The position numbers and the translations under genes are program-made. Under the pieces are notes generated by a model that saw only the letters and a list, made by a program, of their open reading frames with translations, ran no database searches and was not told the origin of the DNA. From Acinetobacter lwoffii (GTDB taxonomy: Bacteria > Pseudomonadota > Gammaproteobacteria > Pseudomonadales > Moraxellaceae): 57,853 nt of DNA. Position 1 is the stretch's first letter. Every line of letters begins with the position of its first letter. Below, piece after piece: positions 9,097-21,306 of the stretch. The stretch is from positions 1 through 57,853 of the forward strand of contig SPVA01000078.1 of assembly GCA_013530545.1 (NCBI GenBank). Direction: 5' to 3'.

Positions 9097-9790
9097 GCAA
9101 GAGATCAGGTTCAATTCGGGGCTGATACTGAGCGAGATGTTGCGCAAACAGCGGCGCATCTCCACCAGTTAAAACCAACTGTGCAGGGAAATCACGCAAT
9201 ACTTTTTCGATGATACTCAGCAGACCAAGTAGGATGCCATGATGTACCGCATCGATGGTATTGCGTCCAGGATTGAGTTCAGAAAAAGCGGCATCCGGAA
9301 TTTTAATGCCTTTGGTATTCTGAATTAGGGAGTCACGCTGCAAGTATAGATTTGGCAGAATAAATCCACCCAAATGTTGTTGTCCTTGCGCCAGATCAAT
9401 GGTCAGCGCCGTACCGCAACTAATCACACAATAATTTTCATGCGCTTGCGTCGCCACTGCAAGTACCTGTAACCAGCGGTCAATGCCCAGTTGCGAAGGT
9501 TCATCATAGCCACAGATCAGACCGGCATATTCTGCCTGTACTTGAGCAAAAATCACTGGAATATGCAGGCTTTCTAAAATGCTGAGAATGCGCTCATTAT
9601 TGATTTTATCTTGGACAGAGGATAGACCTACCTGATGCAAGCCCAGCGCTTTGAAATGCTGGATCAGGCCAAGTAACAAATCAGCAGGGGACTGTAAATG
9701 TAATTCTGCTGCCTGTTCAATAATCTGATCATGCTCGGTAATCCAGTATTTAAGCCGGGTATTGCCGATATCCAACCATAATTTTTTCAT
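9050..9790 (-). CDS. coaX: Type III pantothenate kinase
   Basis: 246 aa from the ATG at 9790, whose product begins [16 protein letters not shown] as CoaX proteins do. A start six codons upstream (9808) would overlap the birA stop in an ATGA junction and cannot be excluded. It phosphorylates pantothenate with ATP, the first step of CoA synthesis. Visible family motifs are DIGNTRLK (phosphate-binding), [19 protein letters not shown] and LTGGDAPLF. It is translationally linked to birA, a pairing common in gammaproteobacteria. Its last 47 bases overlap the convergent hydrolase-like gene. Confidence 0.9.
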   Translation of the reverse strand: MKKLWLDIGNTRLKYWITEHDQIIEQAAELHLQSPADLLLGLIQHFKALGLHQVGLSSVQDKINNERILSILESLHIPVIFAQVQAEYAGLICGYDEPSQLGIDRWLQVLAVATQAHENYCVISCGTALTIDLAQGQQHLGGFILPNLYLQRDSLIQNTKGIKIPDAAFSELNPGRNTIDAVHHGILLGLLSIIEKVLRDFPAQLVLTGGDAPLFAQHLAQYQPRIEPDLLLKGLQHFAAHLPDTV

Positions 9791-9804
9791 TGCTGTATGC
9801 CTGT

Positions 9805-10560
9805 TCATCCACCGTGTTGAAGGCGGAGCTGTCCCTGATAAAAGGTCTGGATTCCCTGATCGGTCAAAATCTTGACTGCACCATCATCCTGAATCCCGAG
9901 AAAAGTACCGGAATATTGCCCTTGCACGTCAGTAAATTCAACCGTTTGTTGCATAAATGCAGCCGATCGATTGAAACGCGCCGCCAGGTTTTGACTGCCA
10001 TAATTAAACCATTGCCCGGCTTGCTGAATCGCCAGATATAACTGGGCAATCAGCTCGACTCTTGAGGTATGTGATAATCCCAACTCGTTCAAGGAGCTAA
10101 CCTGCTGATCTGGAAGGTCAGTGGGCAGAGGATCGATATTTAAACCTACACCGACCACCACCTGTGTAGATGAAATCGGCTCGACCAGAATGCCGCCCCA
10201 TTTTCCGTGCAGGCTATACAGGTCATTCGGCCATTTCACCTGTAATTCCAGCCCTTGCAGACTCGGCATTTGCAGGATATTTAACGCAATTTCTAGCGCC
10301 AGACGACCATCAATGGGTTTTTGTGTATGCAGCAATGTGCTTAAATAGACGTTCCCTTCAGGTGAAATCCACTGACGTTGACGCTGTCCACGGCCTTGGG
10401 TCTGCACATGACTGCACACCAGAACCTGCTGTACCCCCTTCGTTGCCAGTTCCCGCACATCATCATTGGTCGATGTAGTAATCGGTTTGATGAGTAATAC
10501 TTCCGGGAGTTGGCCTGCATCGCTTAATCGTTGTTGCAGTTCACGAGTTTCTACATCCAT
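9805..10560 (-). CDS. birA: Biotin-[acetyl-CoA carboxylase] ligase, catalytic form without repressor domain
   Basis: 251 aa. It makes biotinyl-5'-AMP and transfers biotin to AccB. The protein starts directly with the ligase domain ([14 protein letters not shown]), so the N-terminal DNA-binding domain of E. coli BirA is absent and it should not act as a bio repressor. KWPNDL, GILVEPI and VGVGLNID motifs are present. The biotinyl-AMP loop reads [10 protein letters not shown] instead of the usual AGRGRRGR. Residue 59, matching E. coli Arg118, is Gln and residue 61, matching Gly120, is also Gln. The gene is followed immediately by coaX. Confidence 0.92.
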   Translation of the reverse strand: MDVETRELQQRLSDAGQLPEVLLIKPITTSTNDDVRELATKGVQQVLVCSHVQTQGRGQRQRQWISPEGNVYLSTLLHTQKPIDGRLALEIALNILQMPSLQGLELQVKWPNDLYSLHGKWGGILVEPISSTQVVVGVGLNIDPLPTDLPDQQVSSLNELGLSHTSRVELIAQLYLAIQQAGQWFNYGSQNLAARFNRSAAFMQQTVEFTDVQGQYSGTFLGIQDDGAVKILTDQGIQTFYQGQLRLQHGG

Positions 10561-10587
10561 TTGAATCTAAACGTGGTAAATATCGTT

Positions 10588-11391
10588 ATGGAGTTAATCA
10601 TATATTTATTGATTGGTGCAATTGCCGGATTCACCGCAGGCCTGTTTGGGGTCGGTGGTGGTTTGATTATTGTGCCGATCCTGTACATTGTTTTTACCCA
10701 GCTCCAGTACGATCCCAGCGTGATTATGCATATGGCGGTGGGCACTTCCTTGGCAACGATTATTGTGACTTCTATCAGTTCGGTGATGGCGCATCATCAA
10801 CGAGGGGCAGTGCTGTGGCCCGTGTTTCGTAATCTGGCGCCAGGTCTGATTATTGGTTCTTTCCTGGGTGCGGGGATTGCCGATTATTTATCTGGTCAGG
10901 GTTTGCAGTTACTGATTGGCTTCTTTGCGGTCTGGGTGGCATTTAGAATGTTCAGGGGAGCACATATTCAGATCGATCCGAATCAAAAATTGCCTTCAAC
11001 CCCGGTACAAATTGCTGCAGGTGGTGGAATCGGCGTGGCATCGGCGATCTTTGGGATTGGCGGGGGAAGTCTGACCGTTCCGTTTCTGAATCGCTGCGGA
11101 ATCGTGATGCAAAAAGCAGTGGCGACCTCTGCGGCCTGTGGATTGCCAATTGCCGTCGCAGGTGCGCTGGGTTTTATCTGGTTTGGTAAACAGGCGCAGG
11201 TCACCGTGCCAAATACCATTGGCTATATTCATATTTATGCCTTTATTGGTATCAGCATGATGAGTTTTTTCACGGCCAAGCTGGGCGCAAAAGTGGCACA
11301 TCTACTTTCACCGGCCGTATTAAAAAAATGTTTTGCTGCTTTACTGACCACCGTCGGCCTGTATTTTATTTATCAAGGTTTTATGGCCTGA
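10588..11391 (+). CDS. TauE/SafE-family sulfite/organosulfonate exporter-like permease
   Basis: 267 aa from the ATG at 10588 (MELIIYLLIGAIAGF). A longer frame from TTG at 10531 would run into birA and is not preferred. Eight or so membrane segments form two repeats, each with the glycine motif typical of the family: AGLFGVGGGLIIVP near residue 16 and ASAIFGIGGGSLTVP near residue 150. Members move sulfite, sulfonates or other small anions, and the substrate here is unknown. It is divergent from birA with only about 27 bases between starts, and is closed by a strong terminator. Confidence 0.82.
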   Translation: MELIIYLLIGAIAGFTAGLFGVGGGLIIVPILYIVFTQLQYDPSVIMHMAVGTSLATIIVTSISSVMAHHQRGAVLWPVFRNLAPGLIIGSFLGAGIADYLSGQGLQLLIGFFAVWVAFRMFRGAHIQIDPNQKLPSTPVQIAAGGGIGVASAIFGIGGGSLTVPFLNRCGIVMQKAVATSAACGLPIAVAGALGFIWFGKQAQVTVPNTIGYIHIYAFIGISMMSFFTAKLGAKVAHLLSPAVLKKCFAALLTTVGLYFIYQGFMA

Positions 11392-11426
11392 TTTAAACCT
11401 TTTAGGTTGGACTGATGTACCGTATT

Positions 11427-11455
11427 AGGAGAATAGATGACTATTCTCCTTTTTT
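11427..11455 (+). terminator. Intrinsic terminator after the TauE-like gene
   Basis: Perfect 10-bp stem AGGAGAATAG / CTATTCTCCT with ATGA loop and a run of Ts. Confidence 0.9.
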
Positions 11456-11485
11456 ATGAGCCTAAGTTGGCTATATAGACATAAG

Positions 11486-11498
11486 ATTGTCTGACAAT
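11486..11498. promoter_or_regulatory. Candidate operator of the GntR/FCD regulator
   Basis: ATTGTC-T-GACAAT is a perfect 6-1-6 palindrome 93 bases upstream of the regulator's start. Positions 11487-11497 match the TNGTNNNACNA pattern described for FadR/FCD-type GntR regulators. Autoregulation is the simplest inference. Confidence 0.5.
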
Positions 11499-11591
11499 GT
11501 CAAAGTATTTATTGATAAAAACCCGTTTAATAGCAACATAGTCCAAATAAAGGGCTAAACCAGTATCCATAAAAATAAAGACAGGAACGGT

Positions 11592-12287
11592 ATGCCATTA
11601 GAACAAGCGCAGAGTTTGTCTGAGCAGATTGCCAAGCACATTAGCGAACAGATTATTCGCGGTGAACTGGTCGAAGGCGAACGTATACAGGAGCTCAGGA
11701 TTGCCTCGGAGCTTGATGTCAGTCGGGGTTCGGTTCGTGAAGCCCTGCTTTTGCTGGAACGCACCCAGCTGATTGAAATCTTTCCACGCCGTGGGGCGAT
11801 TGTGTCGGAAATGTCAGCCTTGCAGGTGCGTGCCTTATTTGATATGACCTCGTTATTGCTCGGGCAGATGGTGCATCGTATGGCGGAGACCTGGCGGGTG
11901 CATGAAGCTGAGCGCATTCAGCTATTATTAGAGCAATTAGAAGCAGAAACCCGCCAAGGACACACTGAAAAGTTTTATGATCTGATCTTTCAGGGCATGG
12001 CTCAGCAGCATGAGATGGTCGGGAATCCTTATTTGATGCGCTACTATCAGGAACTGCTGCCATCTTTACGTCGGAGCTATTTTCTGACCCTGAATATTTC
12101 CAGACGCGAGTTACAAGAATCTTTTGACTTATTTAAACTGGTCACTGAAGCAATTTTGATACGAAAAAGCCATCAGGCCACTTTATTTATGGAAGATTTT
12201 TGTCGACACTTGCGCAACCTTGTGTTGGAATCTCTGACACGGATGAAACAAATTGAACTCGCGTGGGCCAGACGCTCACGACGTTAA
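11592..12287 (+). CDS. GntR-family transcriptional regulator with FCD-type ligand domain
   Basis: 231 aa. The N-terminal winged helix is clear: AKHISEQIIRGELVEGERIQ, then ELDVSRGSVREALLLLERTQ with the recognition helix, and an RRGAIVSEM wing (about residues 15-75). The remaining all-helical region fits an FCD effector domain, which usually binds small carboxylates. The effector is not evident. The start follows AGGAACGGT. It ends 11 bases before smc but is unlikely to be functionally tied to it. A TNGTNNNACNA palindrome lies upstream. Confidence 0.8.
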   Translation: MPLEQAQSLSEQIAKHISEQIIRGELVEGERIQELRIASELDVSRGSVREALLLLERTQLIEIFPRRGAIVSEMSALQVRALFDMTSLLLGQMVHRMAETWRVHEAERIQLLLEQLEAETRQGHTEKFYDLIFQGMAQQHEMVGNPYLMRYYQELLPSLRRSYFLTLNISRRELQESFDLFKLVTEAILIRKSHQATLFMEDFCRHLRNLVLESLTRMKQIELAWARRSRR

Positions 12288-12298
12288 ATCAGGACATT

Positions 12299-15200
12299 AT
12301 GCGTTTAAGCAGTTTAAAACTTTCAGGCTTTAAATCTTTTGCCGACAGTACCACTTTACATTTTAAAGATAATCGTACTGCGGTCGTGGGACCGAATGGT
12401 TGTGGTAAATCCAACGTCATTGATGCCATACGCTGGGTCATGGGCGAGTCCAGTGCGCGTCAGTTGCGTGGTGGCAGCATGCAGGACGTCATCTTTACCG
12501 GAACTGCCAAGCGTAAACCGGTGGGCATGGCCAGTGTGGAACTGCGCTTTGACAATACCTATGGCAAGCTGGGCGGTGCTTATAATGCCTATAATGAACT
12601 GGCAGTACGCCGTCAGGTCAACCGCGATGGCAAGTCCGAATATTTCCTGAATGGCAGCAAATGCCGTCGTCGTGATATTACCGATATTTTCTTGGGTACC
12701 GGTCTTGGTCCCCGTTCCTATGCGATTATCGAGCAGGGCATGATCAACCGTCTGGTCGATGCCAAGCCCGATGAAATGCGGGTCTATATTGAAGAAGCAG
12801 CCGGAGTGTCGCGCTATCAGGCGCGTCGCCGTGAAACCATGCTGCATCTGGATCACACCACACAAAACCTGTCGCGTCTGGAAGATATCGCCTCCGAACT
12901 GAAATCTCAGTTAAAAACCCTGAAACGTCAGTCGGAAAGTGCGATTCAATATAAACAACTGGAAGGACAGATCCGCACGATCAAGATTGAAATCCTGTCT
13001 TTTCAATGTGAGCAAAGTCAGCGCTTACAGGAAGAATATACTCTTGAGATGAATGCTCTTGGGGACAACTTTAAGCGGGTGCGTTCCGAGCTGACCACCG
13101 TTGAACATGATTTAGGCAGCACCAGTGAGCTGTTCCAGCGTCTGATTCAGCAATCCACCCCTTTGCAAAGTGAATGGCAACAGGCCGAGAAAAAACTGGC
13201 TGAACTGGAAATGACCCTGCAACAAAAGCAGTCTTTGCTAGAGCAGAATTCCAGCAGTCTGATCAAGCTGGAACAGCAAAAAGCCCAAACCAAAGAGCGT
13301 TTGCAGTTGATTGAACTGCAACTCGATACTTTACAGCAGCAATTTGAAGATCAGCAGGCGCAATTGCAGCAGCAAGATGGCCAGAGTCAGGCGCAAAGCC
13401 AGAATCTGAGTGAGCTCAAATCCCAGCAGAGTTCAGTAGCAGCGCAATTCGCACAGATTAAAACTCAGGTCGAACAGCAGCAACAGCGTAAATTGCAAAT
13501 GCTGGCTCAAAGCGAGCAACTGGCAAAGAATATTGAACGGATTGAACAACAGAAACAGACACTACAACAGCAAAGTGCACAGATTCAGCAACAGGCGCAG
13601 CAAGATGAGCTGGAGCAGTATCAGGCAGACAAAGCCCAAGTTGAACAGCAAATCGTTGGCTATGAAATTCAATTAACAGATTTAAGAACTCAATTCGAGC
13701 AGATTCAGGAAGAGCAGGCGAGTCGTCAACAACAGCTGATGCAGCTCAAATCTGAAATTCAGGTACTTCATTCAGAAAAGAAAAACCTGAGCCAATTACT
13801 GACCAAAGCCAACCCAAATGCCAAGAGTAATGCGATACAGTTAATGCATGTACTTAAGCTCAATGATGCAGGCAAGGTACATGCCAGCCTGATCGAAAAG
13901 TTTTTGGCTAAGTGGCTGTCTGCCCAGATTTTGACAGAGGGCGAGCACTTCCTTGAAGATTGTGCGCGTCAGTTAAAGCAACAGGCTGTTCAGAATAAAA
14001 TTCAGATTGCCAATACGATGTGTCTGGCCGATTGGATTGAATCTCCACATTATTCACTGTGGCAACAAGTCGCGGTCGTAGATACATTAGCGCAAGCATT
14101 GCCTCTTCAAACTGAGTTATTACAAGGCCAGACATTACTGAGTTTAGATGGCTACCATGTTGGTGCGGATTGGATGATTGCACTGGACTATGATGAAACC
14201 AGTCAGGCCGGACAAGGCGCATTGAGTCATCGAATCCGTCTGGATGAAATCGAGCAGCAGCTTGCGGAACTTGAACCTAAGTTTATGCAGCTGGAGCAGC
14301 AGTTACCTGAATTCGCCGATCAGGTTAAAGCTTTGCAAAATCAGATTCAGAGTATCAGCGAGCAGCAGAAACAAGCTCAAAAGCAGCTGCAGCAACTCGA
14401 TGTCAATATTGCTAAAGTACAAAGTAGTGCGCAGGCTTTTGCATTGCAAAAGCAGCAATTACAGCATCAGCTGCAACAACTTGATGAGCAGCTTGAAGAA
14501 GATGCCATGCAGAAAGATGATCTGGAAATTGATCTGCATGCCTTGAATATCAAACTGGAACAGGCGCTACCAAATTATAAAACCCTGCAATTCCAGCTAG
14601 AAGAATTGAGTGCTCAGCTGGATGACTCACAGCAGCTCAGTCAGCAAGCGCAGCAGGAACTGGAAGTGTTGCGCCGGCAAAATGTGCAAAGCCAGCAGCA
14701 GATTGAATTACTGGAAAAAGATCAGGTTTTCCTAAAAGAACAGTCTCAGCAAATTACTGCACAAATCGAACAAGCCAAAAAGTTTGTCGATCCGGTACAG
14801 TTGGAATTACCTGCTTTACAGAGCCAGTTCAATGAACAGGCGCAGATCACTGAAAAGCTGCAAAAAACCTGGGCCGACTGGCAGGTTGAATTAAATCAGG
14901 TGCAGAGCAAACAGCAGCAGCTGACCGAACAGCGTCACAGCTTCCAGCAGCAGGATGAAAAACTCCGCACTACACTGGAAGAAAAACGTCTGGCCTGGCA
15001 GGCTGCCAAATCTGATTTGCAGCATTATTCTGAACAACTGAAAGAGTTGAATAGTGAAGTAATTTCCGGACTCGATATTGATGTTAAAGCACATCAGGCG
15101 AAACTGGAAAAAGCTCAGGCTCAGTTTGATAAACTCGGTGCAGTCAATCTGGCGGCTTCTGAAGAATATGAAGAAGTATCAAAACGTTATGAGGAACTGA

Positions 15201-15751
15201 GTCACCAGATGCAGGATCTGGAAAATACGGTTGAACAGCTACAGGCTGCGATGAAGAGTATTGATCAGGAAACCCGTAAACTGTTTATGCACACGTTTGA
15301 CCAGGTCAATGCTGAACTGCAAAACCTGTTCCCGAAAGTGTTTGAAGGCGGTGAGGCGAGTTTAAGCCTTGAAGATGGCTGGCAGTCGGGTGTAAAACTC
15401 ATGGCTCGACCACCAGGTAAGCGAAACAGCTCATTGGCCTTACTCTCGGGTGGAGAAAAGGCTTTAACTGCATTAGCATTGGTATTCGCGATTTTTCGCT
15501 TAAATCCGGCACCATTTTGCGTACTGGATGAAGTCGATGCACCGCTGGATGATGCCAATGTGGGACGCTTTTGTAATTTAGTCAAAGAGCTTTCTGAACA
15601 CGTGCAATTTATTTATATTACCCATAACAAACTTGCAATGATGATGGCGACTGATCTTTTAGGTGTAACCATGCCTGAACCGGGAACATCAAAATTAGTG
15701 ACAGTTAATTTGGAACAGGCAAAAGAATACGGCCTAGCTGCGGAGGTATAA
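12299..15751 (+). CDS. smc: Chromosome segregation ATPase Smc
   Basis: 1150 aa from ATG 12299, which has AGGA five bases upstream and gives the canonical start MRLSSLKLSGFKSF. An upstream start at 12263 would overlap the GntR gene. Smc dimers with ScpA/ScpB organise and segregate the nucleoid. The head halves carry Walker A GPNGCGKS (31-38), signature LSGGEKA (1049-1055) and Walker B FCVLDEVDAP with Asp1077-Glu1078. The long glutamine-rich coiled coils flank a hinge at roughly 510-650. scpA and scpB are in this same window, so a full Smc-ScpAB condensin is encoded. Confidence 0.95.
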   Translation: MRLSSLKLSGFKSFADSTTLHFKDNRTAVVGPNGCGKSNVIDAIRWVMGESSARQLRGGSMQDVIFTGTAKRKPVGMASVELRFDNTYGKLGGAYNAYNELAVRRQVNRDGKSEYFLNGSKCRRRDITDIFLGTGLGPRSYAIIEQGMINRLVDAKPDEMRVYIEEAAGVSRYQARRRETMLHLDHTTQNLSRLEDIASELKSQLKTLKRQSESAIQYKQLEGQIRTIKIEILSFQCEQSQRLQEEYTLEMNALGDNFKRVRSELTTVEHDLGSTSELFQRLIQQSTPLQSEWQQAEKKLAELEMTLQQKQSLLEQNSSSLIKLEQQKAQTKERLQLIELQLDTLQQQFEDQQAQLQQQDGQSQAQSQNLSELKSQQSSVAAQFAQIKTQVEQQQQRKLQMLAQSEQLAKNIERIEQQKQTLQQQSAQIQQQAQQDELEQYQADKAQVEQQIVGYEIQLTDLRTQFEQIQEEQASRQQQLMQLKSEIQVLHSEKKNLSQLLTKANPNAKSNAIQLMHVLKLNDAGKVHASLIEKFLAKWLSAQILTEGEHFLEDCARQLKQQAVQNKIQIANTMCLADWIESPHYSLWQQVAVVDTLAQALPLQTELLQGQTLLSLDGYHVGADWMIALDYDETSQAGQGALSHRIRLDEIEQQLAELEPKFMQLEQQLPEFADQVKALQNQIQSISEQQKQAQKQLQQLDVNIAKVQSSAQAFALQKQQLQHQLQQLDEQLEEDAMQKDDLEIDLHALNIKLEQALPNYKTLQFQLEELSAQLDDSQQLSQQAQQELEVLRRQNVQSQQQIELLEKDQVFLKEQSQQITAQIEQAKKFVDPVQLELPALQSQFNEQAQITEKLQKTWADWQVELNQVQSKQQQLTEQRHSFQQQDEKLRTTLEEKRLAWQAAKSDLQHYSEQLKELNSEVISGLDIDVKAHQAKLEKAQAQFDKLGAVNLAASEEYEEVSKRYEELSHQMQDLENTVEQLQAAMKSIDQETRKLFMHTFDQVNAELQNLFPKVFEGGEASLSLEDGWQSGVKLMARPPGKRNSSLALLSGGEKALTALALVFAIFRLNPAPFCVLDEVDAPLDDANVGRFCNLVKELSEHVQFIYITHNKLAMMMATDLLGVTMPEPGTSKLVTVNLEQAKEYGLAAEV

Positions 15752-15752
15752 T

Positions 15753-18867
<3,115 letters not shown>

Positions 18868-18899
18868 ATCTCTGGATATTTCATGAAAGAATAAGAGTT

Positions 18900-18926
18900 A
18901 AAAAAGCCACCTTCGGGTGGCTTTTT
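18900..18926 (+). terminator. Bidirectional terminator between ligA and the SDR gene
   Basis: AAAAGCCACC-TTCG-GGTGGCTTTT with U-runs on both strands. It ends ligA and the convergent SDR gene. Confidence 0.92.
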
Positions 18927-18938
18927 CGCATAGAAAGA

Positions 18939-20006
18939 TTAAGGAATATATTTTTTCACGACACCATCATCGAGCAGCTGCTGGAAATGTTCCACCAGAC
19001 TTTCTTTCACCGGACGATACTCAATACCGAGCTCATCTTTACTTTTCTGGGCATTAAAGAAAATTGGATAACCCATATTCAGTTCTACAAATTTGCGGCT
19101 AAAACCTGCTACAGGCCCGAACAGTTTAAAGGCTGCTTTGGGCAGTTGATTGCGCGGGAACGGAAACTTATTGCCAAAATGTGCTCGCAGAATTTGGCCC
19201 ATTTCCAGCAGGCTCAAGCTTTCACTACAAATGATATAACGGCCATGCGCTTGCGGATTAAACGCAGCACGGATATGCGCTTCAGCGACATCCTGAACAT
19301 CGACCACGCCATTCCACATCGGTGGAACGCCAAGCAGGGTCATGCCGTTGGCAAACTGTTGCAGGACTTCCACACTGCCGGATTGGGTATTTGGGGTTAA
19401 GGATTGACCAAAAACCAGTGCAGGATTGATACAGACCAGATCCCAGCGATCCTGTGCTTCAGCCATTTCCCAGGCTTTACGCTCTGCCATGACTTTAGAA
19501 TAAGGATAAGGCTGATGTGTGGCTGAACTGGTGGTATTCCAGCATGATTCATCAAAACTGTTATTCTCAGTTTGTAGAATATCAATGGCATCGCCATAGG
19601 TAGATGCGATACTCGATGTCACGATCACGCGTTTCACTGATTCAGTCTGATTGACACTATTCAGTACATTTTCAGTGCCTAACACCGCAGGTTCGATAAT
19701 ATCTTTGACTGCATCTTTATAATTGGTGACCATAAAAGGTGAGGCCATATGAAAGACAATTTCACAACCTTGCATGGCCTGATCAAAAGAGCCCGGGCTT
19801 AATAAATTGGCTTGAAATAACTTGAGAGTTCCCGGCGTGCTGTCGGCAATTTTTTCTAAATGAGCAAAGCTTTTGCTTTTATTCAGGTCGCGCACCGTGG
19901 CATGTACGGTATAGCCTTGCGTGAGTAATTTCTGGATGACCCAGCTGGCAATATAACCCGATGCACCGGTAACCAGAACAGGCGCTGTTGTTTGTGGATG
20001 TGTCAT
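18939..20006 (-). CDS. NAD(P)-dependent extended SDR (dihydroflavonol-4-reductase-like)
   Basis: 355 aa. The Rossmann motif VTGASGYIASWVIQKLL is at about residues 12-28. The catalytic motif is YPYSKVMAERKAWEMA (YxxxK, about 167-171), with the active-site serine region IVTSSIAS before it. This places it among extended SDRs related to dihydroflavonol reductases and aldehyde/ketone reductases. The physiological substrate is unknown. It stands alone on the minus strand between ligA and bfr. An AACGG sequence precedes the ATG. Confidence 0.8.
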   Translation of the reverse strand: MTHPQTTAPVLVTGASGYIASWVIQKLLTQGYTVHATVRDLNKSKSFAHLEKIADSTPGTLKLFQANLLSPGSFDQAMQGCEIVFHMASPFMVTNYKDAVKDIIEPAVLGTENVLNSVNQTESVKRVIVTSSIASTYGDAIDILQTENNSFDESCWNTTSSATHQPYPYSKVMAERKAWEMAEAQDRWDLVCINPALVFGQSLTPNTQSGSVEVLQQFANGMTLLGVPPMWNGVVDVQDVAEAHIRAAFNPQAHGRYIICSESLSLLEMGQILRAHFGNKFPFPRNQLPKAAFKLFGPVAGFSRKFVELNMGYPIFFNAQKSKDELGIEYRPVKESLVEHFQQLLDDGVVKKYIP

Positions 20007-20273
20007 ATTGGAACCGTTGTTGTTTTAAATTTGTGTGAATGATAAGCGAAATTTAAGCATGAAGTACGCCAATGCAGTGATGTTTATACAAAAAGAATGA
20101 ATCTGTCTGGTCAAAATTAAGATTTACAAATTTTAACGCATGGGTTTATTCGCCGGTTTTAAGTTATTACCAAGCGTAATGAAAATGCAAAGTGTTGTTT
20201 TATAAATGGGATTTCATTAAGAATGAAGTGTAAATGCAAGTACTTCTCATTTTAATTATATAAAAATCAAATA
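20007..20273. other. A/T-rich spacer between divergent SDR and bfr genes
   Basis: Part of a 342-base gap. No open frame, RNA gene or strong stem was seen in this part. It should hold the SDR promoter, which I could not pinpoint. The bfr control elements are listed separately. Confidence 0.5.
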
Positions 20274-20289
20274 TTTAACCATGGTTAAA
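20274..20289. promoter_or_regulatory. Perfect 16-bp palindrome abutting the bfr promoter
   Basis: TTTAACCATGGTTAAA equals its own reverse complement and ends three bases before the predicted -35 of bfr. This position suits a regulator-binding site. The regulator is unknown, and the sequence does not look like a Fur box. Confidence 0.5.
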
Positions 20290-20291
20290 CT

Positions 20292-20320
20292 TTGCAAATT
20301 CAATTGCTTTTCGCCATAAT
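20292..20320 (+). promoter_or_regulatory. Promoter of bfr
   Basis: TTGCAA (20292-20297), 17-base spacer, CATAAT (20315-20320). GTAGGGAG precedes the bfr start at the expected distance. Confidence 0.6.
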
Positions 20321-20348
20321 AGCAAAATACAGGTAGGGAGTTATTCAA

Positions 20349-20813
20349 ATGCGCGGAAATCCAGAAGTCGTAGATTATTTAAATATGTTGATCGGTGGCG
20401 AACTGGCTGCTCGTGACCAATACTTGATTCACTCTCGTATGTATGAAGATTGGGGATTGACCAAAATCTTTGAACGTATCGATCACGAAATGCAGGAAGA
20501 GTCCCAACATGCGGATGCGATTATCCGTCGTGTCCTGTTCCTTGAAGGAACGCCAAACATGCAGCGCGATGACGTTGAGATTGGTGACGATGTGGTGAGC
20601 TGCCTGAAAGCCGATCTGAAACTTGAATACCATGTGCGGGAAAAACTGGCGCAGGGCATCAAGTTATGCGAAGAAAAAGGTGACTATATCAGCCGTGATA
20701 TGTTACGCCAGCAAATGTCGGATACCGAAGAAGACCATACTTACTGGTTAGAAAAACAGTTACGCTTGATCGAACTGATTGGTCTGCAAAATTATATTCA
20801 GTCACAGATGTAA
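20349..20813 (+). CDS. bfr: Bacterioferritin-family iron storage protein, heme ligand missing
   Basis: 154 aa ferritin-like four-helix protein that oxidises Fe(II) and stores ferric mineral in 24-mers. All ferroxidase ligands are visible: Glu18, Glu51, His54, Glu93, Glu127 and His130. At the position of the heme-binding Met52 of E. coli Bfr the protein has Ser52 (EESQHAD against DEMKHAD). This subunit should therefore not bind the inter-subunit heme unless another residue substitutes. Heme-less subunits are known that co-assemble with a Met52-containing partner, and no partner is in this window. A strong promoter with an adjoining palindrome lies upstream. Confidence 0.92.
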   Translation: MRGNPEVVDYLNMLIGGELAARDQYLIHSRMYEDWGLTKIFERIDHEMQEESQHADAIIRRVLFLEGTPNMQRDDVEIGDDVVSCLKADLKLEYHVREKLAQGIKLCEEKGDYISRDMLRQQMSDTEEDHTYWLEKQLRLIELIGLQNYIQSQM

Positions 20814-20826
20814 AACCGGATGAATT

Positions 20827-20853
20827 AAAAACCCAGCACATGCTGGGTTTTTT
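20827..20853. terminator. Bidirectional terminator between bfr and exbD
   Basis: AAAACCCAGCA-CA-TGCTGGGTTTTTT; serves bfr and the convergent tonB-exb operon. Confidence 0.9.
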
Positions 20854-20868
20854 ATATCTTGAAAATGC

Positions 20869-21285
20869 TTAGTTGTTATTACTCATAATACCAATTTTTT
20901 TGACTTCCAGTCGTTGAGCTGCTGCCATGACCATGGCGATATGCTTATATTCTGTCGCACGATCTGCCTTGATTTTAATCTGATCCTGATCCGCTTTTTG
21001 CGCTACTGTCTTGAATAAGTTTTCCAGAGCTTGGGTATTTGCTACCGGCTGTTCATTCCAGAAAATCTTGCCTTGTGCATCCAGACGTAATTCCACCAGC
21101 TCAGGCGGTTTTTCATCGGTTACAGGAGGCGTTCCATTTGGTAGATCGATATTAATCGAGTTATTCGGCAAAGGAATTGTGATAATAAACATAATCAGCA
21201 AGACCAGCATGACATCAATCAGTGGTGTCATATTGACATCTAACATCACATCATCGTCTTGATTTGAACCAACATTCATACCCAT
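20869..21285 (-). CDS. exbD: ExbD-family energy transducer component (second copy)
   Basis: 138 aa. A short cytoplasmic tail is followed by one membrane helix, VNMTPLIDVMLVLLIMFIIT. It carries the conserved membrane Asp (PLID) thought to conduct protons with ExbB. A periplasmic domain of about 90 residues ends in MAAAQRLEVKKIGIM. It is the last gene of the receptor-tonB-exbB-exbD-exbD series on the minus strand, 21 bases after the other exbD. Its identity with the first copy is modest, so the two are probably specialised rather than redundant. Confidence 0.9.
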   Translation of the reverse strand: MGMNVGSNQDDDVMLDVNMTPLIDVMLVLLIMFIITIPLPNNSINIDLPNGTPPVTDEKPPELVELRLDAQGKIFWNEQPVANTQALENLFKTVAQKADQDQIKIKADRATEYKHIAMVMAAAQRLEVKKIGIMSNNN

Positions 21286-21306
21286 AAACTTAATCCCTCT
21301 TTGTGC

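Noticed and set aside
13300..15250. Dense CAG/CAA repeats inside smc that look like a microsatellite
   Set aside because: They encode the Gln-rich coiled coil of Smc in a continuous frame, and there is no exact tandem unit.
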